Of a stretch of 64,000 nt of DNA, positions 15,273-24,587 are shown in pieces. This DNA is from Segatella copri. GTDB taxonomy: Bacteria; Bacteroidota; Bacteroidia; Bacteroidales; Bacteroidaceae. The notes under the pieces were generated by a model. It saw only the letters and a list, made by a program, of their open reading frames with translations, made no database searches and was not told the DNA's origin. The translations under genes were made by a program, and so were the position numbers. The stretch's first letter is position 1; each line of letters opens with the position of its first letter. The stretch is from NCBI RefSeq assembly GCF_026015295.1, contig NZ_JAPDUW010000001.1:1922001-1986000 (forward strand), given 5' to 3'.

Positions 15273-16595
15273 ATGATAAAGAAAATGATGATTGCAGGCC
15301 TTCTCATCTGGGGAGGCTCTCTATGGGCTGTGGCTCAAACCAGAATGACCATCGCCCAACTCTTCGAGAGAATCGAAGAAAACAGCAAGTCGCTACGAAC
15401 CTCGAAATCGGGCGTAGAAGCTGCCAGCATCGGTATCGAATCGGCTAAAAGCAAAAAACTGCCCGACCTCGATGCGTCCCTCTCCTTCAGTTACATCGGA
15501 AACGCCCTGATGACCGACCGCGACTTCAGCAACGCCCAAGGTTTGAAATCGCCCCACTTCGGCAATAATTTCGCCTTCCAGGCACAGCAGGTGGTTTATG
15601 CTGGTGGCGCCATCAACGCAGGCATCCGCCTCGCCGAACTGGGCAAGCAGCAGGCAGAGGTGGGCGTGAAACTCACCCGTCAGCAGACTCGCTTCATCGC
15701 CCTGGGACAGTATCTGGATCTCTACAAGATAGACAACCGTATCAAGGTATATGAAAAAAACATCGAGCTCACCCGCCAGCTTATCGCCGACATCAAGGCG
15801 AAACAAACCCAGGGAATGGCACTCAAGAACGACATCACCCGATACGAACTGCAGATGGAGAGTCTGAAACTGGGACTCACTTCGCTACGCAACAACCGCA
15901 GCATCCTGAACCACCAGCTCCTGAATACGCTCGGCATGAACCAGGAAGATAAAGGGGAACAGGAGATGCAGATTATTCCGGACGCTACGATTGCAGACAA
16001 GGCTTACGCCAAGGATGGCGAAGCTTACTGGCAGACGGCAAGCACGATGAATTCGCCCCTGCTGGAACAGAGCAGCAACGCCATCAGGATAGCGGAACAG
16101 AAGGAGAAAATTGCCAAGAGCGATCTGCTGCCGAAAGTGGCGCTGGTGGCTGCCGAGAATTTTGACGGACCTATCCTCTTCGAGTTGCCGCCGATAGACA
16201 AGAATCTGAACGTATGGTATGTGGGCGTAGGCGTGAAATACAGCCTCAGTTCGCTCTTCAAGAGCAACAAGCGCATCAGACAGGCTGCCGTAGAAACCCG
16301 ACAGGCAAAGGAAAGCCATGCCCTGCAGGCTGAACAGCTGAACAATAGCGTACAGACTGCCTACGTGCAATATCAGCAAACCTACGTAGAACTGGAAACA
16401 CAACGCAAGAGCGTAGAACTGGCGCAGCAGAACTACGAGGTGATGAACGCCCGCTATCTCAGTCAACTGGCGCTGGTAACCGACATGGTGGATGCATCGA
16501 ACCTGAAGCTCAACGCCGAACTGAACGAGGTAGATGCCCGCATCAACATCGTATACGCTTATTACCGCATGAAATACATAGCGGGAGAAATTTAG
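15273..16595 (+). CDS. TolC-family outer membrane efflux protein
   Basis: A 440-residue protein with a signal peptide (MIKKMMIAGLLIWGGSLWAVAQ) and the alternating helical pattern of outer-membrane factors: two repeats with long Gln/Ala/Glu-rich helices (for example QQVVYAGGAINAGIRLAEL and the later SVELAQQNYEVMNARYLSQLALVTDM). It would form the trimeric outer membrane channel of the efflux system with the HlyD and MFS genes that follow (95 bp and 36 bp gaps). Transport direction and substrates are inferred from the family; drugs or bile-derived compounds are plausible in a gut organism. Confidence 0.9.
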   Translation: MIKKMMIAGLLIWGGSLWAVAQTRMTIAQLFERIEENSKSLRTSKSGVEAASIGIESAKSKKLPDLDASLSFSYIGNALMTDRDFSNAQGLKSPHFGNNFAFQAQQVVYAGGAINAGIRLAELGKQQAEVGVKLTRQQTRFIALGQYLDLYKIDNRIKVYEKNIELTRQLIADIKAKQTQGMALKNDITRYELQMESLKLGLTSLRNNRSILNHQLLNTLGMNQEDKGEQEMQIIPDATIADKAYAKDGEAYWQTASTMNSPLLEQSSNAIRIAEQKEKIAKSDLLPKVALVAAENFDGPILFELPPIDKNLNVWYVGVGVKYSLSSLFKSNKRIRQAAVETRQAKESHALQAEQLNNSVQTAYVQYQQTYVELETQRKSVELAQQNYEVMNARYLSQLALVTDMVDASNLKLNAELNEVDARINIVYAYYRMKYIAGEI

Positions 16596-16690
16596 GAAGT
16601 GAAGAGTGAAGAATGAAGAAACAACGTTCGGCGTCCGAAGGGAAAGCCAATTCATCAGCTCTTTTTCAAACAATAAAACAAACATAAATT

Positions 16691-17728
16691 ATGAATAAGA
16701 AGATTATCAAGAGAATATATAATGTAGTTATCATCCTCTGTTTTATAGGAGCCATCGGCTGGTGCTTCAGCCATTTTTATCATGGTAGCGACGTGGTTTA
16801 TACCGATGATGCCCAGGTGAATCGCCACATTACGCCTATCAACACGCGCGTATCAGGATTTATCAAGGAAATCCGTTTCTCCGACTATCAGCACGTGAAG
16901 AAGGGCGATACACTCGTCATTATCGAAGATTCAGAATTCCGCCTGCATGTGGCTCAGGCAGAGGCTGGTCTGCGCGGTTCTAACGCCGGTTCTTCGGTTG
17001 TATCAGCCAGCATGGGAACCACCACTACCAACGTGCAGACGGCTTCGGCAGGTATCGAAGAGGCACGTGTAGACATGATGAATGCCAAGCAGGATTTTGA
17101 CCGTTTTGCAGCCCTGATGAAGAAGGATGCGGTAACCCGCCAGCAATATGATAATGCCTACGCCCGCTATCTGGGAGCCAAGGCACGTTATGAGCAGGCA
17201 AGCAGCCGGAAGGCAAGTGCCGCCTCGGTTCGCAACGTACAGACCCAGCAGCTGGGCGGTTCGCGTGCCGGCGAGAGTGTGGCAGAGGCTCAGCTCAATC
17301 TGGCTCGTCTGAACCTTTCTTATACCGTAATCGTGGCTACCTGCGACGGCGTGATGGGCAGGAAAGATATCCACGCGGGACAGCTGGTTCAGCCAGGACA
17401 GATGTTGGCACGCATCGTGGATGACAACGATGTATGGGTAGTAGCCAACTATCGTGAAACCCAGATGGACGGCATCCAGGTGGGCAAGGCGGTAGATTTT
17501 ACAGCCGATGCCATTCCTGGTGTCGTATTCCACGGCAAGGTAGAGGCGCTCTCAGCAGCTGCCGGCAACGCCTACTCCATGATTCCGGTAGATAATGCCA
17601 CCGGCAACTTCGTTAAGGTAGAACAACGCGTACCGGTTCGCATCGCCCTCACCCGCGATAACGACCCTAAACAGGTAGCCCTGCTCCGTGCCGGTCTGAA
17701 CGTAGAAACCAAGGTTCGCCTCAAATAG
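16691..17728 (+). CDS. HlyD/EmrA-type membrane fusion protein
   Basis: A 345-residue periplasmic adaptor anchored by one N-terminal helix (about residues 8-27). It contains the split biotinyl-lipoyl domain (VYTDDAQVNRHITPINTRVSGFI and DHVKKGDTLVII-like HVKKGDTLVIIED), a coiled-coil hairpin (residues 90-205, Ala/Gln-rich), then DGVMGRKDIHAGQLVQPGQMLARIV and a beta-barrel domain. The DDAQV motif and the partner MFS pump are typical of EmrA-like rather than RND adaptors. It links the inner-membrane pump to the TolC protein encoded just upstream. Confidence 0.92.
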   Translation: MNKKIIKRIYNVVIILCFIGAIGWCFSHFYHGSDVVYTDDAQVNRHITPINTRVSGFIKEIRFSDYQHVKKGDTLVIIEDSEFRLHVAQAEAGLRGSNAGSSVVSASMGTTTTNVQTASAGIEEARVDMMNAKQDFDRFAALMKKDAVTRQQYDNAYARYLGAKARYEQASSRKASAASVRNVQTQQLGGSRAGESVAEAQLNLARLNLSYTVIVATCDGVMGRKDIHAGQLVQPGQMLARIVDDNDVWVVANYRETQMDGIQVGKAVDFTADAIPGVVFHGKVEALSAAAGNAYSMIPVDNATGNFVKVEQRVPVRIALTRDNDPKQVALLRAGLNVETKVRLK

Positions 17729-17764
17729 AATGTTCTATAAACTATAAATTATTAATTAAAAAAA

Positions 17765-19297
17765 ATGCCAGGACCTCCTATGTTACAGGGACCCTTCCGC
17801 GTCCCTTCGTTCAACGGATATATTCCTCGCCGGTTGCAGCCTTGGATTTATCTCCTCTTCGCCTTCATCTTCCTGATGTCGGGCGGAATTTATGGAGAAG
17901 CCATGAGCCAGGTAATGGGCGAGTACAGTTTGATGAGAGAAGACGTGCTCATGATAGTCATGTTCAACGTGGTGGGCGTGGCGATGCCATTCCCCTTCCT
18001 CTTCAAGATGAAGTTCCATTTTACCAACCGCCAGCTTCTGCTGAATGCGGCGTTGGTAGTGGCGGCTTGCAATTTTCTCATCATGTGGACCGATTCGGTT
18101 CCCGTGATGTGCATTCTTGCCTACATCGCAGGTTTCTTCAAACTCTGCGGCACCTTCGAATGTATGAGTACCATCCAGCTATGGATGACCTCCAAGCGCG
18201 ATTTTACCATCTTCTTCCCCCTGCTCTACTGCATCGTGCTGGGAAATATGTTCCTCTCGCCTTGGGTTACCGAACACCTTATTTATATATATCAGGATTG
18301 GCGCATCATCAACTGGACGATGACAGGCGCCCTGCTGCTGGTAGCATTCATCGTGTATGTCACCACCCACGACTTCCGCTTCATGAAGCCCCTGCCCTTC
18401 ATCAGCCTCGATTATCTGGGGTGCATTCTCTGGTCGGCATGGATGCTGGAGTTCATCTTCTTCTTCACCTACGGCGAGCATTACAACTGGCTCGATTCGA
18501 AGATTATGCAGATGGATGTAGTACTCTTTATTTTTACAGGCTATTTCTGCATCCAGCGCATGCTCCACATCCGTCACCCTTACATCGCCCCAGCGGCATG
18601 GAAGTATAAACGGCTCATCCCGCTACTCATCCTCTTCGCCTTCGTAGAGTTCATGGGCAGTACGCCAAAGGTGCTGCAGACTGCCTTTACGGGCGGCGTG
18701 CTTCATTTCGGCACGTTTACCACCAATGTGCTCAACTTTGTAGAATGGGTGGGGGCCATCGCCGGATGCCTCTTCTGCCTGTTCTGGTGCAAGGTGCTCC
18801 ATCAGAAATATACCCGACTGCTCACGATAGGCGTGGCAACGATGGTATGTTATCCCGTAATGATGTATTTCCTCATCGACCCGGGACTCAACATCGAGGC
18901 ACTCTATCTGCCCATCTTCCTCAGAAGCATCGGCAACGCCATCTTCTTCTGCATGTTGACCATCTATCAGGAAGAGCTGATGCCGTTTGAGCATTTCTTC
19001 ATGGGACTGACGATGGCAGGCATCATCCGCAACGGCCCTGTTTCGGCGATGTGCTCCGGACTCTACAGCTACGGACTTCGCCATCAGATGGCAGAAAACA
19101 TGTCGCGCGGACTGCCTTATGATGCCGGCAACCTGCTGATGATCAGCATCCGCGAGCTCTACGGACTAACCTGTCTCATCGGCATCGGCGTGCTCATCAT
19201 CTTCCTGCTCTGGGACATTCAGCCTATCCGCAGCACCCTGAAGAAGATGCCTGCCTGGAACTTTGTGGGAAGAAAAATGAAGAAAAATCTTGCATAA
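17765..19297 (+). CDS. MFS efflux transporter (EmrB/DHA2-like)
   Basis: A 510-residue protein with about 14 hydrophobic segments, consistent with DHA2-type drug:proton antiporters. It shows WRIINWTMTGALLLVAF after helix 4-5, similar to the WRWIF.. block of EmrB, but the GRL/D-R signature of motif A is weak, so it is a divergent member. The start MPGPPMLQGPFRVPSFNGYIPRRLQPWIY places a proline-rich cytosolic segment before helix 1. Its position behind TolC and EmrA-like genes completes a tripartite efflux pump controlled in all likelihood by the divergent AraC protein. Confidence 0.85.
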   Translation: MPGPPMLQGPFRVPSFNGYIPRRLQPWIYLLFAFIFLMSGGIYGEAMSQVMGEYSLMREDVLMIVMFNVVGVAMPFPFLFKMKFHFTNRQLLLNAALVVAACNFLIMWTDSVPVMCILAYIAGFFKLCGTFECMSTIQLWMTSKRDFTIFFPLLYCIVLGNMFLSPWVTEHLIYIYQDWRIINWTMTGALLLVAFIVYVTTHDFRFMKPLPFISLDYLGCILWSAWMLEFIFFFTYGEHYNWLDSKIMQMDVVLFIFTGYFCIQRMLHIRHPYIAPAAWKYKRLIPLLILFAFVEFMGSTPKVLQTAFTGGVLHFGTFTTNVLNFVEWVGAIAGCLFCLFWCKVLHQKYTRLLTIGVATMVCYPVMMYFLIDPGLNIEALYLPIFLRSIGNAIFFCMLTIYQEELMPFEHFFMGLTMAGIIRNGPVSAMCSGLYSYGLRHQMAENMSRGLPYDAGNLLMISIRELYGLTCLIGIGVLIIFLLWDIQPIRSTLKKMPAWNFVGRKMKKNLA

Positions 19298-19320
19298 TAC
19301 AGAGATTTATGCTAACTTTG
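19290..19320 (+). promoter_or_regulatory. Promoter of the tyrosine phosphatase gene
   Basis: TTG (19290-19292) overlapping the end of the MFS gene, 20-bp spacer, TAACTTTG (19313-19320). The leader would be about 15 nt. Confidence 0.65.
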
Positions 19321-19342
19321 CAAACAAAAAAAAGTTAGCAAC

Positions 19343-19831
19343 ATGACAAAGAAAGGTAAACATACCGTATTATTTATCTGCCTGGGCAACATCTGCCGCT
19401 CTCCGGCAGCCGAGGGAATCATGAAGAGTCTTGTAGAAAAAGCAGGGCTTCAGGATGAGTTTGAAATCGATTCTGCGGGCATCGGGAGCTGGCACGCAGG
19501 TCAGTTGCCCGACAGCCGCATGCGCAAATGTGGCGCCGAGCATGGCTACAATTTCAACAGCCATGCCCGACAGTTTCAGAAGTCAGACTTCGCCCGTTTC
19601 GAAACCATCGTGGTAATGGACAACGAAAACTACCGTGCCATTACCTCCATGGCTTCTTCAGAGTCTGATAGGAAGAAAGTAGTGCGCATGGCCGATTTCC
19701 TGACCCATCATCGTGAATACACCACCGTTCCCGATCCGTATTATGGCGACTATAGCGACTTCGAGCTCGTCATCACGCTTCTCGAAGATGCCTGCCAGGA
19801 ATTGCTGGATAGCATTATCGGGGAAGGGTAA
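19343..19831 (+). CDS. Low-molecular-weight protein-tyrosine phosphatase
   Basis: A 162-residue enzyme with the P-loop CLGNICRS: Cys13 is the nucleophile and Arg19 binds phosphate. The general-acid loop is VPDPYYGDYSDFE, and DSAGIGSWHAGQLPDSRM is the conserved second block. It dephosphorylates phosphotyrosine in proteins, in many bacteria on BY-kinases that control capsule export; no kinase gene is adjacent here, so its partner is unknown. It has its own promoter and a two-way terminator shared with mnmA. Confidence 0.95.
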   Translation: MTKKGKHTVLFICLGNICRSPAAEGIMKSLVEKAGLQDEFEIDSAGIGSWHAGQLPDSRMRKCGAEHGYNFNSHARQFQKSDFARFETIVVMDNENYRAITSMASSESDRKKVVRMADFLTHHREYTTVPDPYYGDYSDFELVITLLEDACQELLDSIIGEG

Positions 19832-19844
19832 AAACAGATAAAAC

Positions 19845-19893
19845 AAAAAGGGATGAATCATCAAAATATCAGATTGATGACTCATCCCTTTTT
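19845..19893. terminator. Bidirectional terminator between phosphatase and mnmA
   Basis: AAAAAGGGATGA (19845-19856) pairs with TCATCCCTTTTT (19882-19893). Both strands end in a T-tract, so it can serve both convergent genes. Confidence 0.85.
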
Positions 19894-19907
19894 TCAATTT
19901 AAAATAT

Positions 19908-20990
19908 TTATACCGTAATCTCGCCCGAGCCATAGCAACGATGATGATGCTCATCATAAACTACACAGAACTGGCCGGGAGCCACACCATGAATCGCCTC
20001 TTCTGAATGAATCATCCAGCGGCCGTCTTCCAGCTTTTCTATCGTAGCAGGATGATACTCCGGCGTATGACGAATCTTGAAAGTTACCTTCTGCATAGCA
20101 ACCTCGCGTGTGAGGAAATGGAAATCATGGAGAGGAAAATCCTTCTTGTAGGCCGACTGCGGATCATAACCATGACTCACATACAGGATATTGTTCTCTA
20201 CATCCTTCTTAATCACGAACCAGGGACCGCCGCCAAAGCCCAAGCCCTTGCGCTGGCCGATGGTATGAAACCACAAACCCTTGTGCTCGCCTATGCGCTT
20301 GCCCGTTTCCATCTCTATGACATCGCCCGGTTTCTCGCCCAGATAACGGCGGATATAATCATTATAATTTATCTGTCCCAGGAAGCAGATTCCCTGACTG
20401 TCCTTGCGCTTGGCATTTATCAGATGCTCCTCTTCGGCTATCTCGCGAACCTCATTCTTGATATGATGGCCGATAGGGAAAATCGCTTTTTTCAATTGCC
20501 AGCTCTCTATCTGAGCCAGGAAATCGGTCTGGTCTTTTACAGGATCAGGACTCGTGACAAGCCATTTGTCGCCATTTTCATCCGTTTCGGTCTGCGCATA
20601 ATGCCCCGTGGCGATGAGGTCGTAGTTGTGACCCATCTTCTCATCGAAGGCACCAAACTTAATCAGGCGGTTGCACATCACGTCCGGATTAGGCGTAAAA
20701 CCAGCCTTCACCTTCTCCATCGTATAACGGGTTACCTCGTTCCAATATTCATGATGACAGTCAACCACTTGCAGCTTGCACCCATACTTTCTAGCCACAG
20801 CCGTAGCCATCTCCAGGTCCTCCTCCGAAGAGCAGTCCCACTCCTCTTTCTCCTCAGGACCAATCTTGATGTAGAAGCAATCAGGATGCAGGCCCAGCTG
20901 GGCAAGCTCCCAAACCACAACCGAACTGTCGACGCCTCCCGAAAGGAGCACGGCAATTCTCTTATCTTTTATTTCGTCAATATTCAGCAT
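19908..20990 (-). CDS. mnmA: tRNA-specific 2-thiouridylase
   Basis: A 360-residue enzyme that thiolates U34 of tRNA-Lys, -Glu and -Gln. The ATP-pyrophosphatase P-loop reads VLLSGGVDSSVV near the start. The two catalytic cysteines are visible: Cys106 in NPDVMCNRLIKFGAF and Cys202 in DSQGICFLG. Further hallmarks are ATGHYAQ, KDQTDFLAQ and HTIGQRKGLGFGG. It is monocistronic, with a -7 box (TAATTTTG) 29 bp upstream. Bacteroidales often carry more than one mnmA copy, so this may not be the only one in the genome. Confidence 0.95.
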   Translation of the reverse strand: MLNIDEIKDKRIAVLLSGGVDSSVVVWELAQLGLHPDCFYIKIGPEEKEEWDCSSEEDLEMATAVARKYGCKLQVVDCHHEYWNEVTRYTMEKVKAGFTPNPDVMCNRLIKFGAFDEKMGHNYDLIATGHYAQTETDENGDKWLVTSPDPVKDQTDFLAQIESWQLKKAIFPIGHHIKNEVREIAEEEHLINAKRKDSQGICFLGQINYNDYIRRYLGEKPGDVIEMETGKRIGEHKGLWFHTIGQRKGLGFGGGPWFVIKKDVENNILYVSHGYDPQSAYKKDFPLHDFHFLTREVAMQKVTFKIRHTPEYHPATIEKLEDGRWMIHSEEAIHGVAPGQFCVVYDEHHHRCYGSGEITV

Positions 20991-21019
20991 ATTCTTTCCT
21001 GTTTATAATAATCCGGTTG

Positions 21020-21027
21020 CAAAATTA
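21020..21027 (-). promoter_or_regulatory. -7 box of mnmA
   Basis: TAATTTTG on the minus strand, 29 bp before the ATG; no clear -33 element. Confidence 0.5.
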
Positions 21028-21182
21028 CGAAAAAAAACTGATATAATGAACATAGAAAGGGCTAGAAATGCATGAGAAAGAGAAAAGAAAAGCCCGCAAA
21101 GCCTATTTTCGCTATAGAAAACACTTATAGCCGCATTCGTAGCTTTTAAACATAAAACGAGTTTTGCTTTCGTTTTTATCTA

Positions 21183-21190
21183 TACCTTTG
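21183..21190 (+). promoter_or_regulatory. -7 box of the AspT/YidE-type transporter operon
   Basis: TACCTTTG at 21183-21190, preceded by TTTTG at 21162-21166 with a short 16-bp spacer. The leader is about 65 nt and begins inside a perfect palindrome. Confidence 0.55.
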
Positions 21191-21192
21191 CA

Positions 21193-21211
21193 ATCGATTT
21201 CAGAAATCGAT
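21193..21211. promoter_or_regulatory. Perfect 19-bp palindrome at the predicted transcription start
   Basis: ATCGATTTC-A-GAAATCGAT, located 2 bp after the -7 box. The position overlaps the expected start site, so a repressor dimer bound there would block transcription. Confidence 0.55.
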
Positions 21212-21262
21212 AAGAAAGAATGTTTTTGAAAATTCAGTATTTACATTAATAGATAAAGAAAA

Positions 21263-22951
21263 ATGGAGATTTTAAAAAATCTATTTTATGGCTTCCCAGA
21301 CCTTTGGGGAGGCGGAGTAGCCCACTCTGTGATGATTCTTTCGCTGGTCATCGCCTTGGGTTTGTGTTTAGGTAAGCTCAGAGTAAAAGGTGTTTCCCTG
21401 GGCTTGGCTTGGATTCTGTTCATCGGTCTTATCTTTGGACATTTCTCTCTCAACCTTGACGAGCATCTGCTCCACTTCCTCAAGGAGTTTGGCTTGATCC
21501 TCTTTGTCTACTCTATCGGTCTGGAGGTAGGTCCGGGCTTCTTCGCTTCGTTCAAGAACGGCGGCAAGAGTCTCAACCTGCTCAGCATGATTGTTGTGGC
21601 CCTGAGTATCATTACTACCTTGGTCATCTTCTCATTTTCGGGAACATCCATCACCTCTATGGCAGGTATCCTTTCGGGTGCCGTAACCAACACTCCTGGA
21701 TTGGGTGCAGCCCAGCAGGCATTCAGCGACCTGCGCCACATCGACGCCCCATCCATCGCAGCCGGCTATGCCATCGCCTATCCTATGGGTGTGCTTGGCG
21801 TTATCCTCAGTTTCATTATATTAAGGTTCGCGCTACGCGTAGACAAGCAGAAGGAAGAGGATGAAGCTAAGCGAGGCAAGGGACATCTTGAAGCGATGAC
21901 CCTAAACACCTTCGCCGTAAAGGTTTCTAACCAGATGGTTTTCAAAGATACCATCAAGCAGATCCGCTATCTGCTGAAGCGCGACTTCATGGTTTCTAAG
22001 ATTATCCGTAACAACGGCGAACGCCAGAACGAGGTGGTTAACGGACAGACCGTGATAGAAGAGGGCGACATTCTGCAGATTGTGGCTCATCCTACCGTAG
22101 AAGAACCTATCATCGCCCTGCTCGGCGAGAAGGTTGACGTAAAGGACGAGGAATTCAGCAGCGAACTCATCAACCGCCGAATCCTGATTACCAAGCCGGG
22201 CATCAACGGCAAGAGCATCAGCCAGTTGCAGATTAGAAGCAACCTTGGCGCCAACATTACCCGCGTGAACAGAAATGGTGTAGACCTCATCGCGACCCCA
22301 GACCTGAAACTCCAGTTGGGCGACCGCGTAACCGTAGTGGGCAAGGAACTCGCCATCGCTCATACCGAGAAGGTGCTGGGTAACCAGATGAAGCGTCTGA
22401 ACTACCCTAACCTCATCCCTATCTTCCTGGGCATCATGCTGGGTTGTATCGTAGCCAACATTCCGTTCTTCATCCCAGGCATCAACGAGAATCTGCGTCT
22501 CGGACTTACCGGCGGCCCATTGGTAGTAGCCATTCTGATAGGTTATTTCGGACCGAAATACAACCTCGTTACCTACAATACCATTTCAGCCAACCTGATG
22601 CTTCGCGAAATCGGCATCTGCATCTTCCTGGCTTGCGTGGGTCTCGGCACAGGCGAACAGTTTATCCAGACCGTAGCATCAGAAAGCGGACTGACCTGGA
22701 TACTCTACGGCATCGCCATCACCATGATACCAATCATTCTGGGCGGCATCATCGGCAAGCTCGTGTTCCACATCAATTATTATACATTACTCGGCGTATT
22801 GGCAGGTGCCAACACCAATCCTTCTGCCCTGGCTTACGTACGTGAGCAGACTTCGGCTGATGCGCCAACAGTAGGCTATGCGAATGTATATCCATTCGCC
22901 ATGTTCCTCAGAATTGTAACCATTCAGATTATTATTTTTGTATTCGGATAA
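21263..22951 (+). CDS. AspT/YidE/YbjL-family putative transporter with two TrkA-C domains
   Basis: A 562-residue protein with the duplicated-domain architecture of the aspartate:alanine exchanger group. Helices fill residues 15-195 (with LFVYSIGLEVGPGFF and GAVTNTPGLGAAQQAF), two RCK_C/TrkA-C domains lie at about 210-375 (KVSNQMVFKDTIKQIRYLL, LGDRVTVVGKELAI), and a second helical half (380-562) repeats the motif as ANTNPSALAYVREQ. Family members exchange amino acids or dicarboxylates; the substrate of YidE-type proteins is unsettled. The ThrE-type exporter starts 6 bp after its stop, so both are one operon, suggesting amino acid export or exchange. Confidence 0.9.
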   Translation: MEILKNLFYGFPDLWGGGVAHSVMILSLVIALGLCLGKLRVKGVSLGLAWILFIGLIFGHFSLNLDEHLLHFLKEFGLILFVYSIGLEVGPGFFASFKNGGKSLNLLSMIVVALSIITTLVIFSFSGTSITSMAGILSGAVTNTPGLGAAQQAFSDLRHIDAPSIAAGYAIAYPMGVLGVILSFIILRFALRVDKQKEEDEAKRGKGHLEAMTLNTFAVKVSNQMVFKDTIKQIRYLLKRDFMVSKIIRNNGERQNEVVNGQTVIEEGDILQIVAHPTVEEPIIALLGEKVDVKDEEFSSELINRRILITKPGINGKSISQLQIRSNLGANITRVNRNGVDLIATPDLKLQLGDRVTVVGKELAIAHTEKVLGNQMKRLNYPNLIPIFLGIMLGCIVANIPFFIPGINENLRLGLTGGPLVVAILIGYFGPKYNLVTYNTISANLMLREIGICIFLACVGLGTGEQFIQTVASESGLTWILYGIAITMIPIILGGIIGKLVFHINYYTLLGVLAGANTNPSALAYVREQTSADAPTVGYANVYPFAMFLRIVTIQIIIFVFG

Positions 22952-22957
22952 ACATAT

Positions 22958-24409
22958 ATGACAGAAAAAGAATTGAAAACCTGCGCTTGCGTAGAAGATA
23001 ACTGCAACTGCAAGGAAATAGCAGAATCAGAACTCAGAAGAAAACTCGACTTATTATTACGTACCGGTAGCATTCTCATGGAGAGTGCTGCCGACACATC
23101 CCGCATCATGCGAACCATGAAGCGTGCAGCAGCTTTCCTCGGTCTCGACGAGCGATACATGCACCTTTACATCAACTGGAACGTGCTGATGGTAAACTAT
23201 AGCGACGAGGAGCATTCCTTCTCTAAGTTCCAGAGATGCGAGAAGCACGGTATCAACCTCACCTCTATTTCCCAGGTAAGTAAGCTCACCTGGAAGGCCA
23301 TCAAGGATAACTATTCGCTCGAACAGTATGAGCAGGCTCTGAACGACATCAAGACCACCCCACGCAGCTTCACCCCTTGGCAGGTAGCCATCGGCGGCGG
23401 TTTTGCCTGCGGCGGATTCTGCATCCAGTTCGGTTGCGACTGGCCAGCCTTCTTCTTCTGTTCGCTTGCAGCCATTCTGGGTTTCCGCCTGAGAATGTTC
23501 TTGCCAACCAAGGGCTGCAACAACTATGTAGCCATCGGAATTTCGGCTTTCGTAGCCACTCTGATAGCCTGGCTCACCTCATTCCTTTCGCTCAACCCAT
23601 CGATTGCCGAAGCGCTTCCAGCCTTCATGCATTCAGATACCCCTTGGCATCCGCTGATGGCGTGTGCCCTCTTCATCGTGCCGGGAGTTCCACTCATCAA
23701 CTTTGTGTGCGATATGCTCGACGGATATATTGAGGTGGGAATGGTTCGTGCCCTGAACACCCTGCTGATGATTTTCGCGATGGCATTCGGTATCGCCTTC
23801 GCCATCCAGGTTTGCCATATCGACAACTTCGTGAAGGATCTTACGATGACTCCTCATCACGAATACTGGGAGTTTGCCATCGCAGCTGCCGTATCGGCCA
23901 TGGGCTTCTCTACCATCTTCAGCATACCTCGCCGTCTGTTGCCGGTTGTAGCTGTGGGCGGTATCATCGCCGTATGCTTCCGCAATTTCGTCAACCTGGG
24001 TCCATCTAACGGCAACATCGGTCTCGACATGGGTCTGAGCATCGGTTCGCTTGCCGGTTCTGCGCTCATCAGCATCATCGTGATCAAGGCGCGCCATTGG
24101 TTCCATACCCCTCACCAATGCATCACCATTCCTAGCGTTATCCCAATGGTACCGGGAGTTCTGATGTATCGCGCCCTGTTCGCCTTCATCGACATGCATG
24201 GCGTGGTAGGCGAAGTAACCGTAGGTATGAACAATCTCATCAAGGCTTCGCTCGCCATCATCTGCATCGCCCTGGGTGTGGCAATTCCAAACGTATTCTT
24301 CCGCCGTTTCATCGCCGACAACCGCAAGCGCAAGCTGCTTGCCATGCTGGTAGAAAGAAAGAAGAAGAATGGCGAATTCGTAGATTTGCACGAAGTAGAA
24401 ATCAAATAA
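22958..24409 (+). CDS. ThrE-type threonine/serine exporter (fused DUF1212-DUF3815)
   Basis: A 483-residue protein. After an unusual Cys-rich N-terminus (CACVEDNCNCKE) come a DUF1212 domain with LLLRTGSILMESAADTSRIMRTMKRAA and about five helices (VPGVPLINFVCDMLDGYIEVGM), then a second helical part with IPSVIPMVPGVLMYRALF, which is the DUF3815 domain. In many bacteria these are separate genes (yjjP/yjjB); here they are one chain like Corynebacterium ThrE. It would export threonine, serine or succinate-like compounds across the inner membrane. It is translated from the same mRNA as the preceding transporter. Confidence 0.88.
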   Translation: MTEKELKTCACVEDNCNCKEIAESELRRKLDLLLRTGSILMESAADTSRIMRTMKRAAAFLGLDERYMHLYINWNVLMVNYSDEEHSFSKFQRCEKHGINLTSISQVSKLTWKAIKDNYSLEQYEQALNDIKTTPRSFTPWQVAIGGGFACGGFCIQFGCDWPAFFFCSLAAILGFRLRMFLPTKGCNNYVAIGISAFVATLIAWLTSFLSLNPSIAEALPAFMHSDTPWHPLMACALFIVPGVPLINFVCDMLDGYIEVGMVRALNTLLMIFAMAFGIAFAIQVCHIDNFVKDLTMTPHHEYWEFAIAAAVSAMGFSTIFSIPRRLLPVVAVGGIIAVCFRNFVNLGPSNGNIGLDMGLSIGSLAGSALISIIVIKARHWFHTPHQCITIPSVIPMVPGVLMYRALFAFIDMHGVVGEVTVGMNNLIKASLAIICIALGVAIPNVFFRRFIADNRKRKLLAMLVERKKKNGEFVDLHEVEIK

Positions 24410-24522
24410 TCATCTGATTGGAAATCAGTTTTTCATCGGATGATAATCGGATAAAAAGAAGTAGAGATGCGATAAAACATCATTTTATTCTTCAAAAAAA
24501 GAGGATATTAAAATAAATGTTT

Positions 24523-24571
24523 TATCTTTGCACCCAAATTTAGCTATCGGTTATTTCTATAGCCGATAGCT
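24523..24571 (+). promoter_or_regulatory. lysR promoter with a palindromic leader
   Basis: The -7 box TATCTTTG is at 24523-24530. Twelve bp downstream the leader holds AGCTATCGG (24542-24550) and CCGATAGCT (24563-24571) around a 12-nt spacer with CTATAG. This may be an autoregulatory site; TATAGCCG also occurs near 21117 ahead of the AspT/YidE-type operon. Confidence 0.5.
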
Positions 24572-24587
24572 TCAATAAAGGAACAAT

